This document shows, piece by piece, positions 15,588 through 23,473 of a stretch of 23,879 bases of DNA. Position 1 is the stretch's first letter. The number at the start of each line of letters is the position of its first letter. Under the pieces are notes generated by a model. The model searched no databases. It was not told where the DNA came from and was given only the letters and a program-made list of their open reading frames with translations. The position numbers were made by a program, and so were the translations under genes. The stretch is from SZUA-430 sp044375275 (GTDB lineage: Bacteria > Pseudomonadota > Alphaproteobacteria > Micropepsales > Micropepsaceae): contig JBILMZ010000022.1 in assembly GCA_044375275.1 (NCBI GenBank), positions 1 to 23,879 of the forward strand, written 5' to 3'.

Positions 15588-15614
15588 TTGAACACTGTCT
15601 TCAAACTGTTTGAA
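15588..15614. promoter_or_regulatory. Overlapping palindromes at the LysR gene start
   Basis: TTCAAACTGTTTGAA (15600-15614) is a perfect 7+1+7 palindrome ending two bases before the LysR ATG. It overlaps a second repeat, TTGAA (15588-15592) with TTCAA (15600-15604). The position on top of the start codon suits an autorepression site. No Shine-Dalgarno sequence is seen, because the palindrome takes its place. Confidence 0.5.
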
Positions 15615-15616
15615 CC

Positions 15617-16564
15617 ATGAGCCCTCGACCCACACTTTCGCTCGACGCGATCTACGTGGTTGATGCCATTGCGCGGCTCGGGTCGTTCTCCAAAGCTGCG
15701 GCCGAGCTTCATAAAGTGCCATCGGCGCTGAGCTATACGGTCGGTCAGCTTGAACGCGAGTTTGGGGTCAAGCTGTTCGTTCGGAGCAAAGGCCAGACAC
15801 GGTTGACCCCGGCAGGCAGGGACCTGCTTGAGGAAGGTCGACGGCTGTTGCAGGCGGCCGCCGCCGCGGAACGTCGGCTCGAGCGGATCGCAGCCGGCTG
15901 GGAAGCCGACCTGTGCATCGTCGTCGACACGCTGCTTGGAACGCAACGGCTCTTTTCCGTATTGAGAGGTTTCTTTGCGCTGGCCACCAACACGAGGGTG
16001 CGGGTTGCCGAGGAGTCGCTAGAGGGTTGCTGGGAAGCCTTGGTCGAGAACAGGGCTGACCTCATCATCGCTGGGCTGGGTGCCGGGGGCATTCCCTCCG
16101 GCGGGGGATATGTCGTTATACCGCTCGGGACCGTTGCGTTCGATTTTGCAGTCGCTCCTGGACACACCTTGGCGCGTAGCGCGGAGGCTACTGGCTTGCC
16201 GGTACCCGAGGCTACGGTGCGGTCGCATCGAGCGGTCAGCATCGCTGATAGCTCGCGTGCCCGATCGGCGAAAACCTACGGATTGCTGGCGGGCCAGGAG
16301 ATCCTGACGGTTTCATCAATGGCGGCAAAGCTCGATGCGCAGCTTGCTGGCCTTGGTGTCGGTTTCCTTCCGCGCTTCCTTGCCAAGCCGGAGTTCGAGC
16401 GGGGTACGTTGGTGCGATTGGATGTCCAGCAACCGCGCCCCGAGGCTCGTTTTGCCCTCGCCCATCGCTCCAGCGAACTGGGGCTAGCAGGGCAATGGTT
16501 CGCAGAACGCCTGACACGCGAGCCCTTGCTCGATGATTGGGCCGCGCAATCGGGTTCATCCTGA
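15617..16564 (+). CDS. LysR family transcriptional regulator
   Basis: A 315-residue regulator. The N-terminal winged helix-turn-helix is clear: LDAIYVVDAIARLGSFSKAAAELH, then PSALSYTVGQLEREFGVKLF and RLTPAGRDLLEEG (1-75). The linker helix (about 60-90) is alanine-rich, and a periplasmic-binding-protein-like effector domain follows (about 92-300; ADLIIAGLGAG, GLGVGFLPRFLA). It probably controls the divergent secreted-protein gene and itself. The module sits between an intact thiolase gene and a broken copy of that gene's end, so it may be a later arrival. The effector is unknown. Confidence 0.9.
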   Translation: MSPRPTLSLDAIYVVDAIARLGSFSKAAAELHKVPSALSYTVGQLEREFGVKLFVRSKGQTRLTPAGRDLLEEGRRLLQAAAAAERRLERIAAGWEADLCIVVDTLLGTQRLFSVLRGFFALATNTRVRVAEESLEGCWEALVENRADLIIAGLGAGGIPSGGGYVVIPLGTVAFDFAVAPGHTLARSAEATGLPVPEATVRSHRAVSIADSSRARSAKTYGLLAGQEILTVSSMAAKLDAQLAGLGVGFLPRFLAKPEFERGTLVRLDVQQPRPEARFALAHRSSELGLAGQWFAERLTREPLLDDWAAQSGSS

Positions 16565-16687
16565 AAGGTGCGCCAGCGGCGAAAATCGTGCCCCCGCGCC
16601 CTGCGTCAGCCCACTGCCATGCGCGAGCCCGCTGAACGGCTCTCGCGACTTGAGCGAGACGCTGCAGGCCAGCTTGGCCTCAACTGA

Positions 16688-16948
16688 AAGAATATCGACC
16701 TGGTCGAACTGGACGAGGCCTTTGCCGCGCAGGTGCTGGGTGTTGTGAAGCGCTGGGGCTTTGAGGCCATGGATCGCCTGAACGTGAATGGCTCAGGCAT
16801 ATCACTTGGTCACCCGATTGGTGCCACCGGCGTTCGCATCGCGGTGACGCTGCTGCACGAGATGCAGCGCCGCAAGGTGCGTCGCGGCCTCGAGACAATG
16901 TGTGTCGGTGGCGGGCAGGGGATTGCCGCGGTGTTCGAAGCGGCCTGA
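16688..16948 (+). pseudogene. Thiolase remnant: C-terminal end duplicated from the gene at 13685-14884
   Basis: The frame after an in-frame TGA (16685-16687) reads KNIDLVELDEAFAAQ and then continues to the normal C-terminus, including the catalytic H (GHPIGATG) and C (MCVGGGQG). From 16715 to the stop, the 77 residues are identical to those encoded at 14651-14884. The DNA differs at 18 of 234 positions by my count, all silent. Upstream of 16688 similarity fades within about 60 bp, and no start codon, ribosome-binding site or N-terminal two thirds exists. It is a truncated gene copy that was under protein-level selection until recently. Confidence 0.85.
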
Positions 16949-16993
16949 CGGCATTCCGAGCCGTGTTGCTGCAGGTGGAAAGCGACGGGCGCG

Positions 16994-17647
16994 TTAGCCG
17001 GTCGCTTCCTTGCGCTCAGGCGCTTCCTTGAGGCAGTGGGCGACTTCGCGCAGCGTGGCGGCTGTGGTGACGCCGAGCTTGTCGAGCTTGCCCATGCGCG
17101 CGAGCGTCGCGAGGCCGATGGCTGCCGATGACAGGCCAAGGGCGCGGGCTTGTGCCTGCTCCGGCGGGAGGCCGCTGAGTTCAAGCGGTTCGCTTACTGT
17201 CTGGAAGAGCGAGATGAGGCGGCCCAGCAGCACGCGCTCGGAGCCCGGGTTTACGCCCTGCGCGTCGAAGTCCATGTTGAAGATGGCGTGCGCGGTGGCG
17301 AAGGCTTCTGCGGCTGCTGCGGCGCGTTCGGCTGCATCGCGGCTGGACGTTGCCTTCAGCTGCTTCGTCAGGCCCGTGAGTTCGCTCACGGCGAGTTCGG
17401 ACAGGATGGCGGCCTTTGAATGGAAGTAGAAGTACACCGCGCCGGGGACATAGCCGGCTTCGGTGGCGACGGCGCGGATCGTCAGGCCCTTGGCGCCATC
17501 ACGTGCGAACACGCGGCGTGCGGCAGCCAGGATCTCGGCGCGCTTGTGGGCGTGTGATGCCTCGCGGCGGTCTTCGCGGCGACGGTCAGTCGGGACATCT
17601 GAATGCGACAAGATTGTTTCCCCCCGGAAATCAGTTCTCGCCATCAT
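16994..17647 (-). CDS. TetR family transcriptional regulator
   Basis: About 217 residues from ATG 17647; a second ATG follows immediately at 17644, and a TTG near 17611 after GGGGGG is a further option. The DNA-binding domain is clear: HKRAEILAAARRVFARDGAKGLTIRAVATEAGYVPGAVYFYFHSKAAIL, with the helix-turn-helix around residues 55-75. The C-terminal ligand domain is alanine-rich and gives no clue to the effector. It is last in the minus-strand gene run, 32 bp after the crotonase stop, with a perfect palindrome in that gap. It may repress its own operon and sense an acyl-CoA. Confidence 0.88.
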   Translation of the reverse strand: MMARTDFRGETILSHSDVPTDRRREDRREASHAHKRAEILAAARRVFARDGAKGLTIRAVATEAGYVPGAVYFYFHSKAAILSELAVSELTGLTKQLKATSSRDAAERAAAAAEAFATAHAIFNMDFDAQGVNPGSERVLLGRLISLFQTVSEPLELSGLPPEQAQARALGLSSAAIGLATLARMGKLDKLGVTTAATLREVAHCLKEAPERKEATG

Positions 17648-17660
17648 TGATGCAGTGGAA

Positions 17661-17675
17661 TTGAACAACGTTCAA
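17661..17675. promoter_or_regulatory. TetR-type operator palindrome TTGAAC-N3-GTTCAA
   Basis: A perfect 6+3+6 inverted repeat sits in the 32-bp gap between the crotonase stop and the TetR start. Palindromes of this size directly before a TetR gene are usually autoregulatory sites. The TTGAA half-site also occurs at the LysR gene start (15588-15592). Confidence 0.55.
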
Positions 17676-17679
17676 CTCA

Positions 17680-18561
17680 TCAGAAGCGATAGAAGGGCTT
17701 CGCTACACCTTCTGCGATTGGCTCTCCGGAGTCGCGCTCGCGCACTGCTTCCTTGAAGCCTTTTTCCTCTGCGCGTTGCTTGAACCACACACCTTCCGGA
17801 GAGTGCCGCGCAATTCCGTCAAAAAGCGTCGCGAACATCTGCGTCTGCGTGAGGCCCATCGATTCAATCGACTGATTGACGACGAGTTTCATCGCCATCA
17901 GCTGGTTTTTCGGCACGGCCGAGATGCGTGTCGCGAGAGCAACAACGCGGGAATTTAGTTCGGGTTCGGGCACGGACTCCGATACGAGGCCCATCGCAGC
18001 GGCTTCCTTGCCGGTGATCAGGTCTCCCGTGAAGAGCATGCGCTTGGCGCGCTCTGCGCCCAGCCGATAGACCCACATCATGGGTGTCGGCACGCCCCAG
18101 ACGCGGGCAGGCGGGTAGCCGATCTTCGCGTCGTCAGCCATCACGACGAGATCGCAGCACAGTGCGATGTCGCTACCGCCCGCGACGGCGTGGCCCCGGA
18201 TGGCGGCGATGGTGGGCTTGTTTGATCGCCACAGGCTCATGAAGTCCTGCGTATTGCGGTACATCATCGCGAAGTCGACCATGGGGTCCCATGGACCCTC
18301 CGTCGCGTCCTGACCGCCAGCGGCCGCGTTGCGGTTCTCGGCGAAGTCGACGAGATCGTATCCTGCACAGAAGGAGCGCCCGGCGCCCGTCAGGATGATG
18401 CAGTGGATGGCGTTGTCGTCGTTGGCTTTCTCGACGGCTTCGCGCAGTTCCTGCGGCATGCCGCGCGCGATGGCATTCAGCCTTTCAGGCCGGTTCAGCG
18501 TGATGGTCGCGATCCGGCCCTGTGTCTCGTAGGTAAGGTGCCTGAATTGGCCTTCAGACAC
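17680..18561 (-). CDS. Crotonase / enoyl-CoA hydratase family protein with altered active site
   Basis: A 293-residue crotonase-fold protein starting at GTG 18561. The start overlaps the DUF4345 stop by 8 bp, so translation is coupled. CoA-binding and fold motifs are present: ITLNRPERLNAI (20-31), SFCAGYDL (63-70) and RGHAVAGGSDIALCCDL (122-138). The first hydratase glutamate is replaced by D131 (GGSD), and the second position, normally PE, is P151-A152. It is therefore unlikely to be an ordinary hydratase; isomerase, hydrolase, lyase or decarboxylase activity is possible within this superfamily. The insertion ATEGPWDPMVDFAMMYRNTQDF (86-107) recurs in relatives I recall from actinobacteria and proteobacteria. 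It is part of the run with the acyl-CoA dehydrogenase. Confidence 0.85.
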   Translation of the reverse strand: MSEGQFRHLTYETQGRIATITLNRPERLNAIARGMPQELREAVEKANDDNAIHCIILTGAGRSFCAGYDLVDFAENRNAAAGGQDATEGPWDPMVDFAMMYRNTQDFMSLWRSNKPTIAAIRGHAVAGGSDIALCCDLVVMADDAKIGYPPARVWGVPTPMMWVYRLGAERAKRMLFTGDLITGKEAAAMGLVSESVPEPELNSRVVALATRISAVPKNQLMAMKLVVNQSIESMGLTQTQMFATLFDGIARHSPEGVWFKQRAEEKGFKEAVRERDSGEPIAEGVAKPFYRF

Positions 18562-18907
18562 GGAAGAAGATCATGAGGCCGAGAACGGCTTCGCCAGCGA
18601 GCAGGCCCCAGATGATGGGTGATGTCGGACGCTCGAGCCAGGCTGCGTAGCCACGACCTGCGGCCATGCCCATCAGCGCGAGGCCTGTCGTGAACATGAT
18701 GCCGCCGCGGAAGTCCGAGTAGACAAGCGCCGTGAAGAGGGCGAGGGCCATGGCCACGCCGAAGCCGCCGTAGACCGCGCGGGCTTCGTTGCGGGATTCG
18801 GGTGTCGACAGTTCGATGCCGGTCACCTGCGAGATGTATTGCGGTCGCCACAGCATGATGCCGCCCATGGCGGCGAAGGCGAAAAGGCCTATAGTCAGAG
18901 AGAACAT
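18554..18907 (-). CDS. DUF4345 family small membrane protein
   Basis: A 117-residue protein with about four hydrophobic helices (around 1-20, 45-63, 68-88 and 96-116) and a central NEARAVYGGFGVAMAL stretch typical of DUF4345. The function is unknown. It overlaps the crotonase start by 8 bp and lies 59 bp after the acyl-CoA dehydrogenase, which places it firmly in the catabolic run. A role in membrane handling of a hydrophobic substrate is only a guess from context. Confidence 0.75.
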   Translation of the reverse strand: MFSLTIGLFAFAAMGGIMLWRPQYISQVTGIELSTPESRNEARAVYGGFGVAMALALFTALVYSDFRGGIMFTTGLALMGMAAGRGYAAWLERPTSPIIWGLLAGEAVLGLMIFFRV

Positions 18908-18966
18908 GAGCGTCGTTGCTCCGTTTGCATTGTGTCCCGATCAGGGTCTCACGGGACGTTTAAGAT

Positions 18967-20151
18967 TCATAACCCAAGCTGGCGCGCAGCCAAGTCACGC
19001 ATAATTTCCTCGGAACCTCCTCCTATCGCGTTAACGCGGACTTCGCGATAGATGCGTTCCACCCGTCCGCCACGCATGTACCCGGTGCCACCGAGGATCT
19101 GCATGGCTTCCCGGGCGCAGAATTCCATTGTCAGCGTGGCCTGGACCTTGAGGAGGGCCAGGTCGGCGGCCGGGGTCTCGCCATTCTGGACGCGCCATGC
19201 ACAAATTTCCAGATAGGCCTGCGAGGCGTTAATCTGTCTTACCATTTCCGCGATTTTGTGCCGGATGACCTGGTGGTCGGCGAGGCGCTTTCCGAATGTC
19301 TGGCGTTCGCGCGCCCATTTTACGGCCTCCTCCAGGCAAACCCGGGCATAGGCGGTCGCGCTTGCGGCCATGCCCAGGCGCTCGCCGTTGAAGTTCAGCA
19401 TGATGCCCATGAAGCCCTGGTTCTCGGCCCCGATGAGGTTCGATACGGGGACACGCACATCCTGGAACCCGATCTCGGCCGTGTCGGAGGCCCACCAGCC
19501 CTGCTTCTTCAGGTTGGTGCGCGTTACCCCCTTGGCGTCGGCGTCGATCAGCAGCAGCGAGATGCCGCCCATGCCGGGTCCACCCGTGCGCACGGCCGTC
19601 GTGAGCCAGTGTGCGCGCATGGCGCCGGTGATGAACATCTTGGAGCCATTGACGACGTAGTGGTCACCGTCGCGCACGGCGCGCGTCTTCAGCTGCGCAA
19701 CGTCAGAGCCTCCTGACGGCTCGGTGATCGCCAGCGAGATCTGCTTTTCGCCGGAGAGGACCCGCGGGGCCACGAACTGTTTCATCTCGGGTGAGCCGAT
19801 GGCGATGATCGGCGGCAGGCCAATGCCGTGGACCATCAGGCTTGCGTTGATGCCACCTGCGCCGATGCGTGACATTTCCTCGGCGGTGACGATGCCGTGG
19901 AAGCGGTCGAGGCCTTCGGAGATGCCGCCATAGGCTTCCGGGTATCCCATGCGCGTCAGGCCGAAGTCGGACGCCTTCTTGTAGAGCTCCACCGGGAACT
20001 CGCCTTTCTCTTCCCACTCGTCGACGTAAGGCATGATCTCGCGGTCGATGAACTTGCGCAGTTCACGTCGCCAGGCGTGGTGGCTCTCGTTCATGAAAGG
20101 CGAGGGCGGGCGGGAGGAATCGAAGTCGAGTGTCTGAATGTTCCTGCTCAT
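18967..20151 (-). CDS. Acyl-CoA dehydrogenase, isovaleryl/citronellyl-like type
   Basis: A 394-residue FAD enzyme with SLAITEPSGGSDVAQLKT (139-156), YVVNGSKMFITGAMRAHW (165-182), RQTFGKRLADHQ (283-294) and LGGTGYMRGGRVER (353-366). The medium-chain-type base position is glycine in AIGGGSEE, and a glutamate (E257) lies in FNGERLGMA, as in isovaleryl-CoA and long-chain enzymes. This fits branched or bulky acyl-CoA substrates such as isoprenoid acids. It is preceded by the saccharopine-dehydrogenase-like gene (102-bp gap) and followed by DUF4345 and the crotonase on the same strand. The 102-bp leader holds an imperfect stem (20166-20196) without a T-tract. Confidence 0.92.
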   Translation of the reverse strand: MSRNIQTLDFDSSRPPSPFMNESHHAWRRELRKFIDREIMPYVDEWEEKGEFPVELYKKASDFGLTRMGYPEAYGGISEGLDRFHGIVTAEEMSRIGAGGINASLMVHGIGLPPIIAIGSPEMKQFVAPRVLSGEKQISLAITEPSGGSDVAQLKTRAVRDGDHYVVNGSKMFITGAMRAHWLTTAVRTGGPGMGGISLLLIDADAKGVTRTNLKKQGWWASDTAEIGFQDVRVPVSNLIGAENQGFMGIMLNFNGERLGMAASATAYARVCLEEAVKWARERQTFGKRLADHQVIRHKIAEMVRQINASQAYLEICAWRVQNGETPAADLALLKVQATLTMEFCAREAMQILGGTGYMRGGRVERIYREVRVNAIGGGSEEIMRDLAARQLGL

Positions 20152-20253
20152 GGTTCCAGCCCTTCAGCCTGTGGCGTTCTCGTTGGGCCGCAGGCTATGC
20201 GAGGAGGGTGTCCGGATACAATAGAGCGAGGCTTGCGCTGCGGCACGCTGGGG

Positions 20254-21327
20254 TCAGAGTGATGCCTGAACGCCTTCTGCCGCAAGCAAGGCGAGCAGGC
20301 GCGCGCCGTCCGGCGATGTCTCGGGGATGGCGATGCCCGCGCGCAGCGGCGTGCAACCGAGGCCGATGAGGCGTTCGAGGTTGGCCACGACCCCGATGGC
20401 GGTCAGATGTGACTGTCCTGCGGGGTCGAGGAGTGTCGCCCTCAGCGATGCAGGTGTGCCGCCTGCGGTTTGTCCCGTGATCTCGATGACGATCTCGTGC
20501 GGGGCGCCCTGTGCCGTCGGATTGTGGCTGAGGCGCTTTTTCAGCCAGGCCATGCGTTCGCTCTGCAGGACGGACCACAGGCCCGTCCGTACCAGAAAGC
20601 TCGTTATGCGTCCGGTGGTGGCATCGTCCAGGCCGAGGCGAACCGCGACGTCACTTGCGCCAGTGGCTTGTGCGAGCGTCATCATGTCGGCCATGGCCAT
20701 GCGATAGACTGGGCGCTCCAGACCGCTCGGGAAGCGGACCGGAACCGGATCGCCCATGGATGGCGTCTTCTTCCATTCCCCATTGCGTCGCGACTCGAAG
20801 GGTTCGGCGAGCGTGTCGCTGGCGCCTTCCGAGTCCGGGCCGCCCTTGTCGTTGCCGTAGAACAGGATCGAGAGCGAGATGGATGACACCGTGGCGAGTG
20901 TGCGGGCCTGGTGCATCGCGATGATTGCGGGGACACCGGCCATCCAGTTCGAGGCGAAGAGTACCGGCGCCTTCGGGGTGTGAAGGGCAGTCGTGACGTA
21001 AGCGCGGGCCTGGGCGCTGTTGCCACGCGTGATGTCGAGATAGGGGACGCTGCGCTTCACGGCACTGCGCAGCGTTGCGTCATCGTGGTCGTGCACCAGC
21101 ATGATTACTGCGTCGATCGTTCCTCTGATGGCTTCCAGAGGATCAGTGGCGTGGGTATCGAGCCGGATGGGCTCTGCGTTTCCCAATTGCGTTGCCAACT
21201 GCGCTGCGGCTTCGAGTCTGCGTCCTGCGACCAGCAGTTCAAGCGCTGGGTGATGCCGCCGGAGCATGGTGGCTACCTGCGCTCCGACAACGCCGTATCC
21301 GCCGACCAGAAGAATTCGCTGTGCCAT
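20254..21327 (-). CDS. Saccharopine dehydrogenase-like NAD(P)-binding protein
   Basis: A 357-residue protein from ATG 21327, preceded by AAGGGGAAAG. An upstream in-frame start at 21357 lacks such a site. It begins with a Rossmann motif (ILLVGGYGVVGAQVATML) and LLVAGRRLEAAAQLA, the pattern of saccharopine-dehydrogenase-like reductases. The C-terminal half (LTAIGVVANLERLIGLG) is also typical. True lysine-pathway enzymes are unlikely in this context; relatives include trans-acting enoyl reductases and uncharacterised oxidoreductases. It is the first gene of the minus-strand run and is divergent from a TetR gene across an 83-bp region with a perfect operator. The substrate is unknown. Confidence 0.8.
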   Translation of the reverse strand: MAQRILLVGGYGVVGAQVATMLRRHHPALELLVAGRRLEAAAQLATQLGNAEPIRLDTHATDPLEAIRGTIDAVIMLVHDHDDATLRSAVKRSVPYLDITRGNSAQARAYVTTALHTPKAPVLFASNWMAGVPAIIAMHQARTLATVSSISLSILFYGNDKGGPDSEGASDTLAEPFESRRNGEWKKTPSMGDPVPVRFPSGLERPVYRMAMADMMTLAQATGASDVAVRLGLDDATTGRITSFLVRTGLWSVLQSERMAWLKKRLSHNPTAQGAPHEIVIEITGQTAGGTPASLRATLLDPAGQSHLTAIGVVANLERLIGLGCTPLRAGIAIPETSPDGARLLALLAAEGVQASL

Positions 21328-21355
21328 GTTCACTTTCCCCTTGAACGTACGGCGC

Positions 21356-21384
21356 AATCTTGGTCATATGACCAATATTGTCAA
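21356..21384 (-). promoter_or_regulatory. Promoter of the saccharopine-dehydrogenase-like gene with embedded TetR-type operator
   Basis: TTGGTCATATGACCAA (21360-21375) is a perfect 16-bp palindrome. Read on the minus strand, TTGACA (21384-21379) is a consensus -35 box, and AAGATT (21361-21356) lies 17 bp later as a weak -10. The palindrome lies almost entirely in the spacer, overlapping the first bases of the -10. Repressor binding would block this promoter, and the divergent TetR gene starting at 21411 is the obvious candidate. Confidence 0.7.
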
Positions 21385-21410
21385 TGGCGTGGTCCGGACT
21401 GGAGTAGCTC

Positions 21411-22070
21411 ATGGTGAAGGCAGCGCAGGGCGCCGTGCCGGCGAGTGATGCGGCGAAGGCCGGTCGTGGCGCCGTGCGGCGTGCCCAGATCATGCAAGCC
21501 GCGACGGCGCTGCTGCTGGAGGAGGGGCATGGCGGGTTCTCGGTCCGCGGCGTTGCGGCGCGCGCGGGGATCGGGCTCAGTCACGTTCAATACTATTTTC
21601 CTACACCGGCCAGCATCATCGAGGCGCTCCTCGACCAGTTCATTGAACAGTATGCGCACGACGTGCTCGGGCGATTTCGGGGCGGTGCCGGGCCTGCGCG
21701 GGCGCGTCTGGCGGCGGCGCTCGAATTCCTCCTGAATGATGCGGCGTACCGGGACCAGTGCTCCGTGTTCATGGCTGAAGTCACCGCCATTGCGCAGCGT
21801 GATGCCCAGATCGCGGCGGCGGTCACGCGCTACTACGAGGTCTACCAGTCGGCCGTGGATTCGATGGCGCGCGAACTCAATCCTTCACTGCCTGCATCAC
21901 AGCGTCGTCGGCGTGTGCAGCAGTGCGTCGCCCTCATAGAGGGGATGGCGGCCACGCGGCGTTATCTGGGTGGCGACGTCGACCGTGCCTTCTCTGCCAG
22001 GGCGGCGGCGCAGGCCATTGAACTGTTGCTGTGCCGCGCGAGTGAAAGTGCCTCCAGCCGGGAAAGCTGA
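21411..22070 (+). CDS. TetR family transcriptional regulator
   Basis: A 219-residue regulator with GGAG (21401-21404) before ATG 21411. The DNA-binding domain is typical: RRAQIMQAATALLLEEGHGGFSVRGVAARAGIGLSHVQYYFPTPASII (about 23-70). The ligand domain (YRDQCSVFMAEVTAIAQRDAQI, CVALIEGMAATRRYLGG) resembles BetI/TetR_C_6-type regulators. It is divergent from the saccharopine-dehydrogenase-like gene, with a perfect palindrome between them, and 91 bp before the P450 gene on the same strand. It may therefore control both directions. The effector is unknown. Confidence 0.9.
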   Translation: MVKAAQGAVPASDAAKAGRGAVRRAQIMQAATALLLEEGHGGFSVRGVAARAGIGLSHVQYYFPTPASIIEALLDQFIEQYAHDVLGRFRGGAGPARARLAAALEFLLNDAAYRDQCSVFMAEVTAIAQRDAQIAAAVTRYYEVYQSAVDSMARELNPSLPASQRRRRVQQCVALIEGMAATRRYLGGDVDRAFSARAAAQAIELLLCRASESASSRES

Positions 22071-22161
22071 AGATCAGGCGCATGATGGTGTTGCTTGCCT
22101 GTTGCAATTCGACGGCGGGCAGCCCAAAGTTTCTGCACATCAGCATCAACAGGGGTCCTCC

Positions 22162-23469
22162 ATGAGTTCTGCCGCTGCCGCTTTTCCCGGATACACGCTC
22201 GACACGCTCGATAACCGGATCGTCAATCCGCTCCTGACGCAGGACGAGACGATCCACGATGTCTATGCGCAACTGCGCCGGGAGGATCCGCTGCACTGGA
22301 CGCAGCCGGATCACTTCCGTCCGTTCTGGTCTGTCACGAAACACGCGGACATCCTGGAGGTTGAGAAGAGCCATCAGATCTTCGTCAACCGCCTGCGGAC
22401 CTATCTGTCGCCCGTGCAGGGCGAGGAGTGGATCAAGGCGACGACGGGTGACACGCACCTGTTCCGTACACTCGTGGACCTTGATGATCCGATCCACATG
22501 AAGCTGCGCGGGCTGACACAGGCCTGGTTCATGCCGCCCAATCTCAAGAAGCTTGAGGCGCGCATTGCGGGCATTGCGAAGGACCATGTGGATCGTATGG
22601 CGGCGCTTGGCAACCAGTGTGACTTCGTGAAGGAGGTGGCGCTCTGGTATCCGCTGCGTGTCATCATGATGCTGCTCGGCGTGCCGCCGGAAGATGAAGC
22701 GTTCATGCTGAAGATGACGCAGGAAATCTTCGGGCCGGGAGATCCGGATGTCACAGCGCAGGCGGATCACAAGTCGGACACGGGGGCGTTCAGTTCGTCT
22801 GGCGTGTCCGTCGACCTCATGCAGACGGCGATGCAGCTCTACCAGTATTTCGGTGCGATTACCGCTGACCGTCGCAAGAACCCGAAGGATGATGTCGCGA
22901 GCATCATTGCCAATGGCATGATTGACGGGCAGCCGATCGGTGACCGCGAGGCGATGAGCTATTACATCATCGTGGCGACGGCGGGACACGATACGACGAG
23001 CTCGACGGTCGCTGGCGGCCTGCTGCAGCTCATGAAGAATCCGGAGCAGATGGCGAAGCTGCGCGCCGACATGAGCCTGGTGCCGAACTTCGTTGAGGAG
23101 TCGATCCGCTGGGTCACGCCGGTCAAGCACTTCATGCGCACAGCCGTGCAGGACTATGAGCTGCGTGGCAAGAAGATCAAGGAAGGGGACGGGCTGTCAC
23201 TCTTCTACTGGTCGGGCAATCGTGACGAGGAGGTCTTCGAGGATCCGTTCAAGTTCAGGGTCGACCGGAACGTGTCGAAGCACGTGGCGTTTGGCTATGG
23301 GGTGCATGTGTGCCTCGGCATGCATCTCGCGCGCATGGAGATCCGGGCGCTCTACAACGAACTGCTGCCGCGGCTGAAGTCGATTGAACTCAACGGCACG
23401 CCGAAGAATACGCTGGCGAATTTTGTGAGCGGGTTGAAGACGCTGCCGGTTAAGTACCAAATGGCGTGA
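22162..23469 (+). CDS. Cytochrome P450, CYP108 (P450terp)-like
   Basis: A 435-residue soluble P450. ATG 22162 follows AGGGG; the open frame extends left into the TetR gene without a better start. The I-helix motif is ATAGHDTTSST (residues about 273-283), the K-helix ExxR is EESIR, and the haem-ligand loop is FGYGVHVCLGMHLARME with the axial cysteine. The sequences APVK/TPVKxFMRTA, SxNRDEEVF and ELLPxLKSxEL agree closely with what I remember of P450terp (CYP108A1, alpha-terpineol hydroxylase); an alignment is needed to confirm this. It needs ferredoxin and ferredoxin reductase partners, which are not encoded in this window. Its stop is four bases from the stop of the convergent dioxygenase-family gene. 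Confidence 0.92.
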   Translation: MSSAAAAFPGYTLDTLDNRIVNPLLTQDETIHDVYAQLRREDPLHWTQPDHFRPFWSVTKHADILEVEKSHQIFVNRLRTYLSPVQGEEWIKATTGDTHLFRTLVDLDDPIHMKLRGLTQAWFMPPNLKKLEARIAGIAKDHVDRMAALGNQCDFVKEVALWYPLRVIMMLLGVPPEDEAFMLKMTQEIFGPGDPDVTAQADHKSDTGAFSSSGVSVDLMQTAMQLYQYFGAITADRRKNPKDDVASIIANGMIDGQPIGDREAMSYYIIVATAGHDTTSSTVAGGLLQLMKNPEQMAKLRADMSLVPNFVEESIRWVTPVKHFMRTAVQDYELRGKKIKEGDGLSLFYWSGNRDEEVFEDPFKFRVDRNVSKHVAFGYGVHVCLGMHLARMEIRALYNELLPRLKSIELNGTPKNTLANFVSGLKTLPVKYQMA

Positions 23470-23473
23470 GGGG

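Noticed and set aside
16733..16948. 71-codon open frame as a genuine small thiolase-like gene
   Set aside because: It begins at an internal GTG, has no ribosome-binding site, lacks the substrate-binding and nucleophile domains, and is a duplicate of a gene end; a remnant is the simpler reading.
20166..20196. Imperfect stem AGCCTGTGGC / GCCGCAGGCT ahead of the second acyl-CoA dehydrogenase
   Set aside because: One mismatch in the transcribed strand, an 11-base loop and no T-tract; attenuation cannot be argued from this alone.
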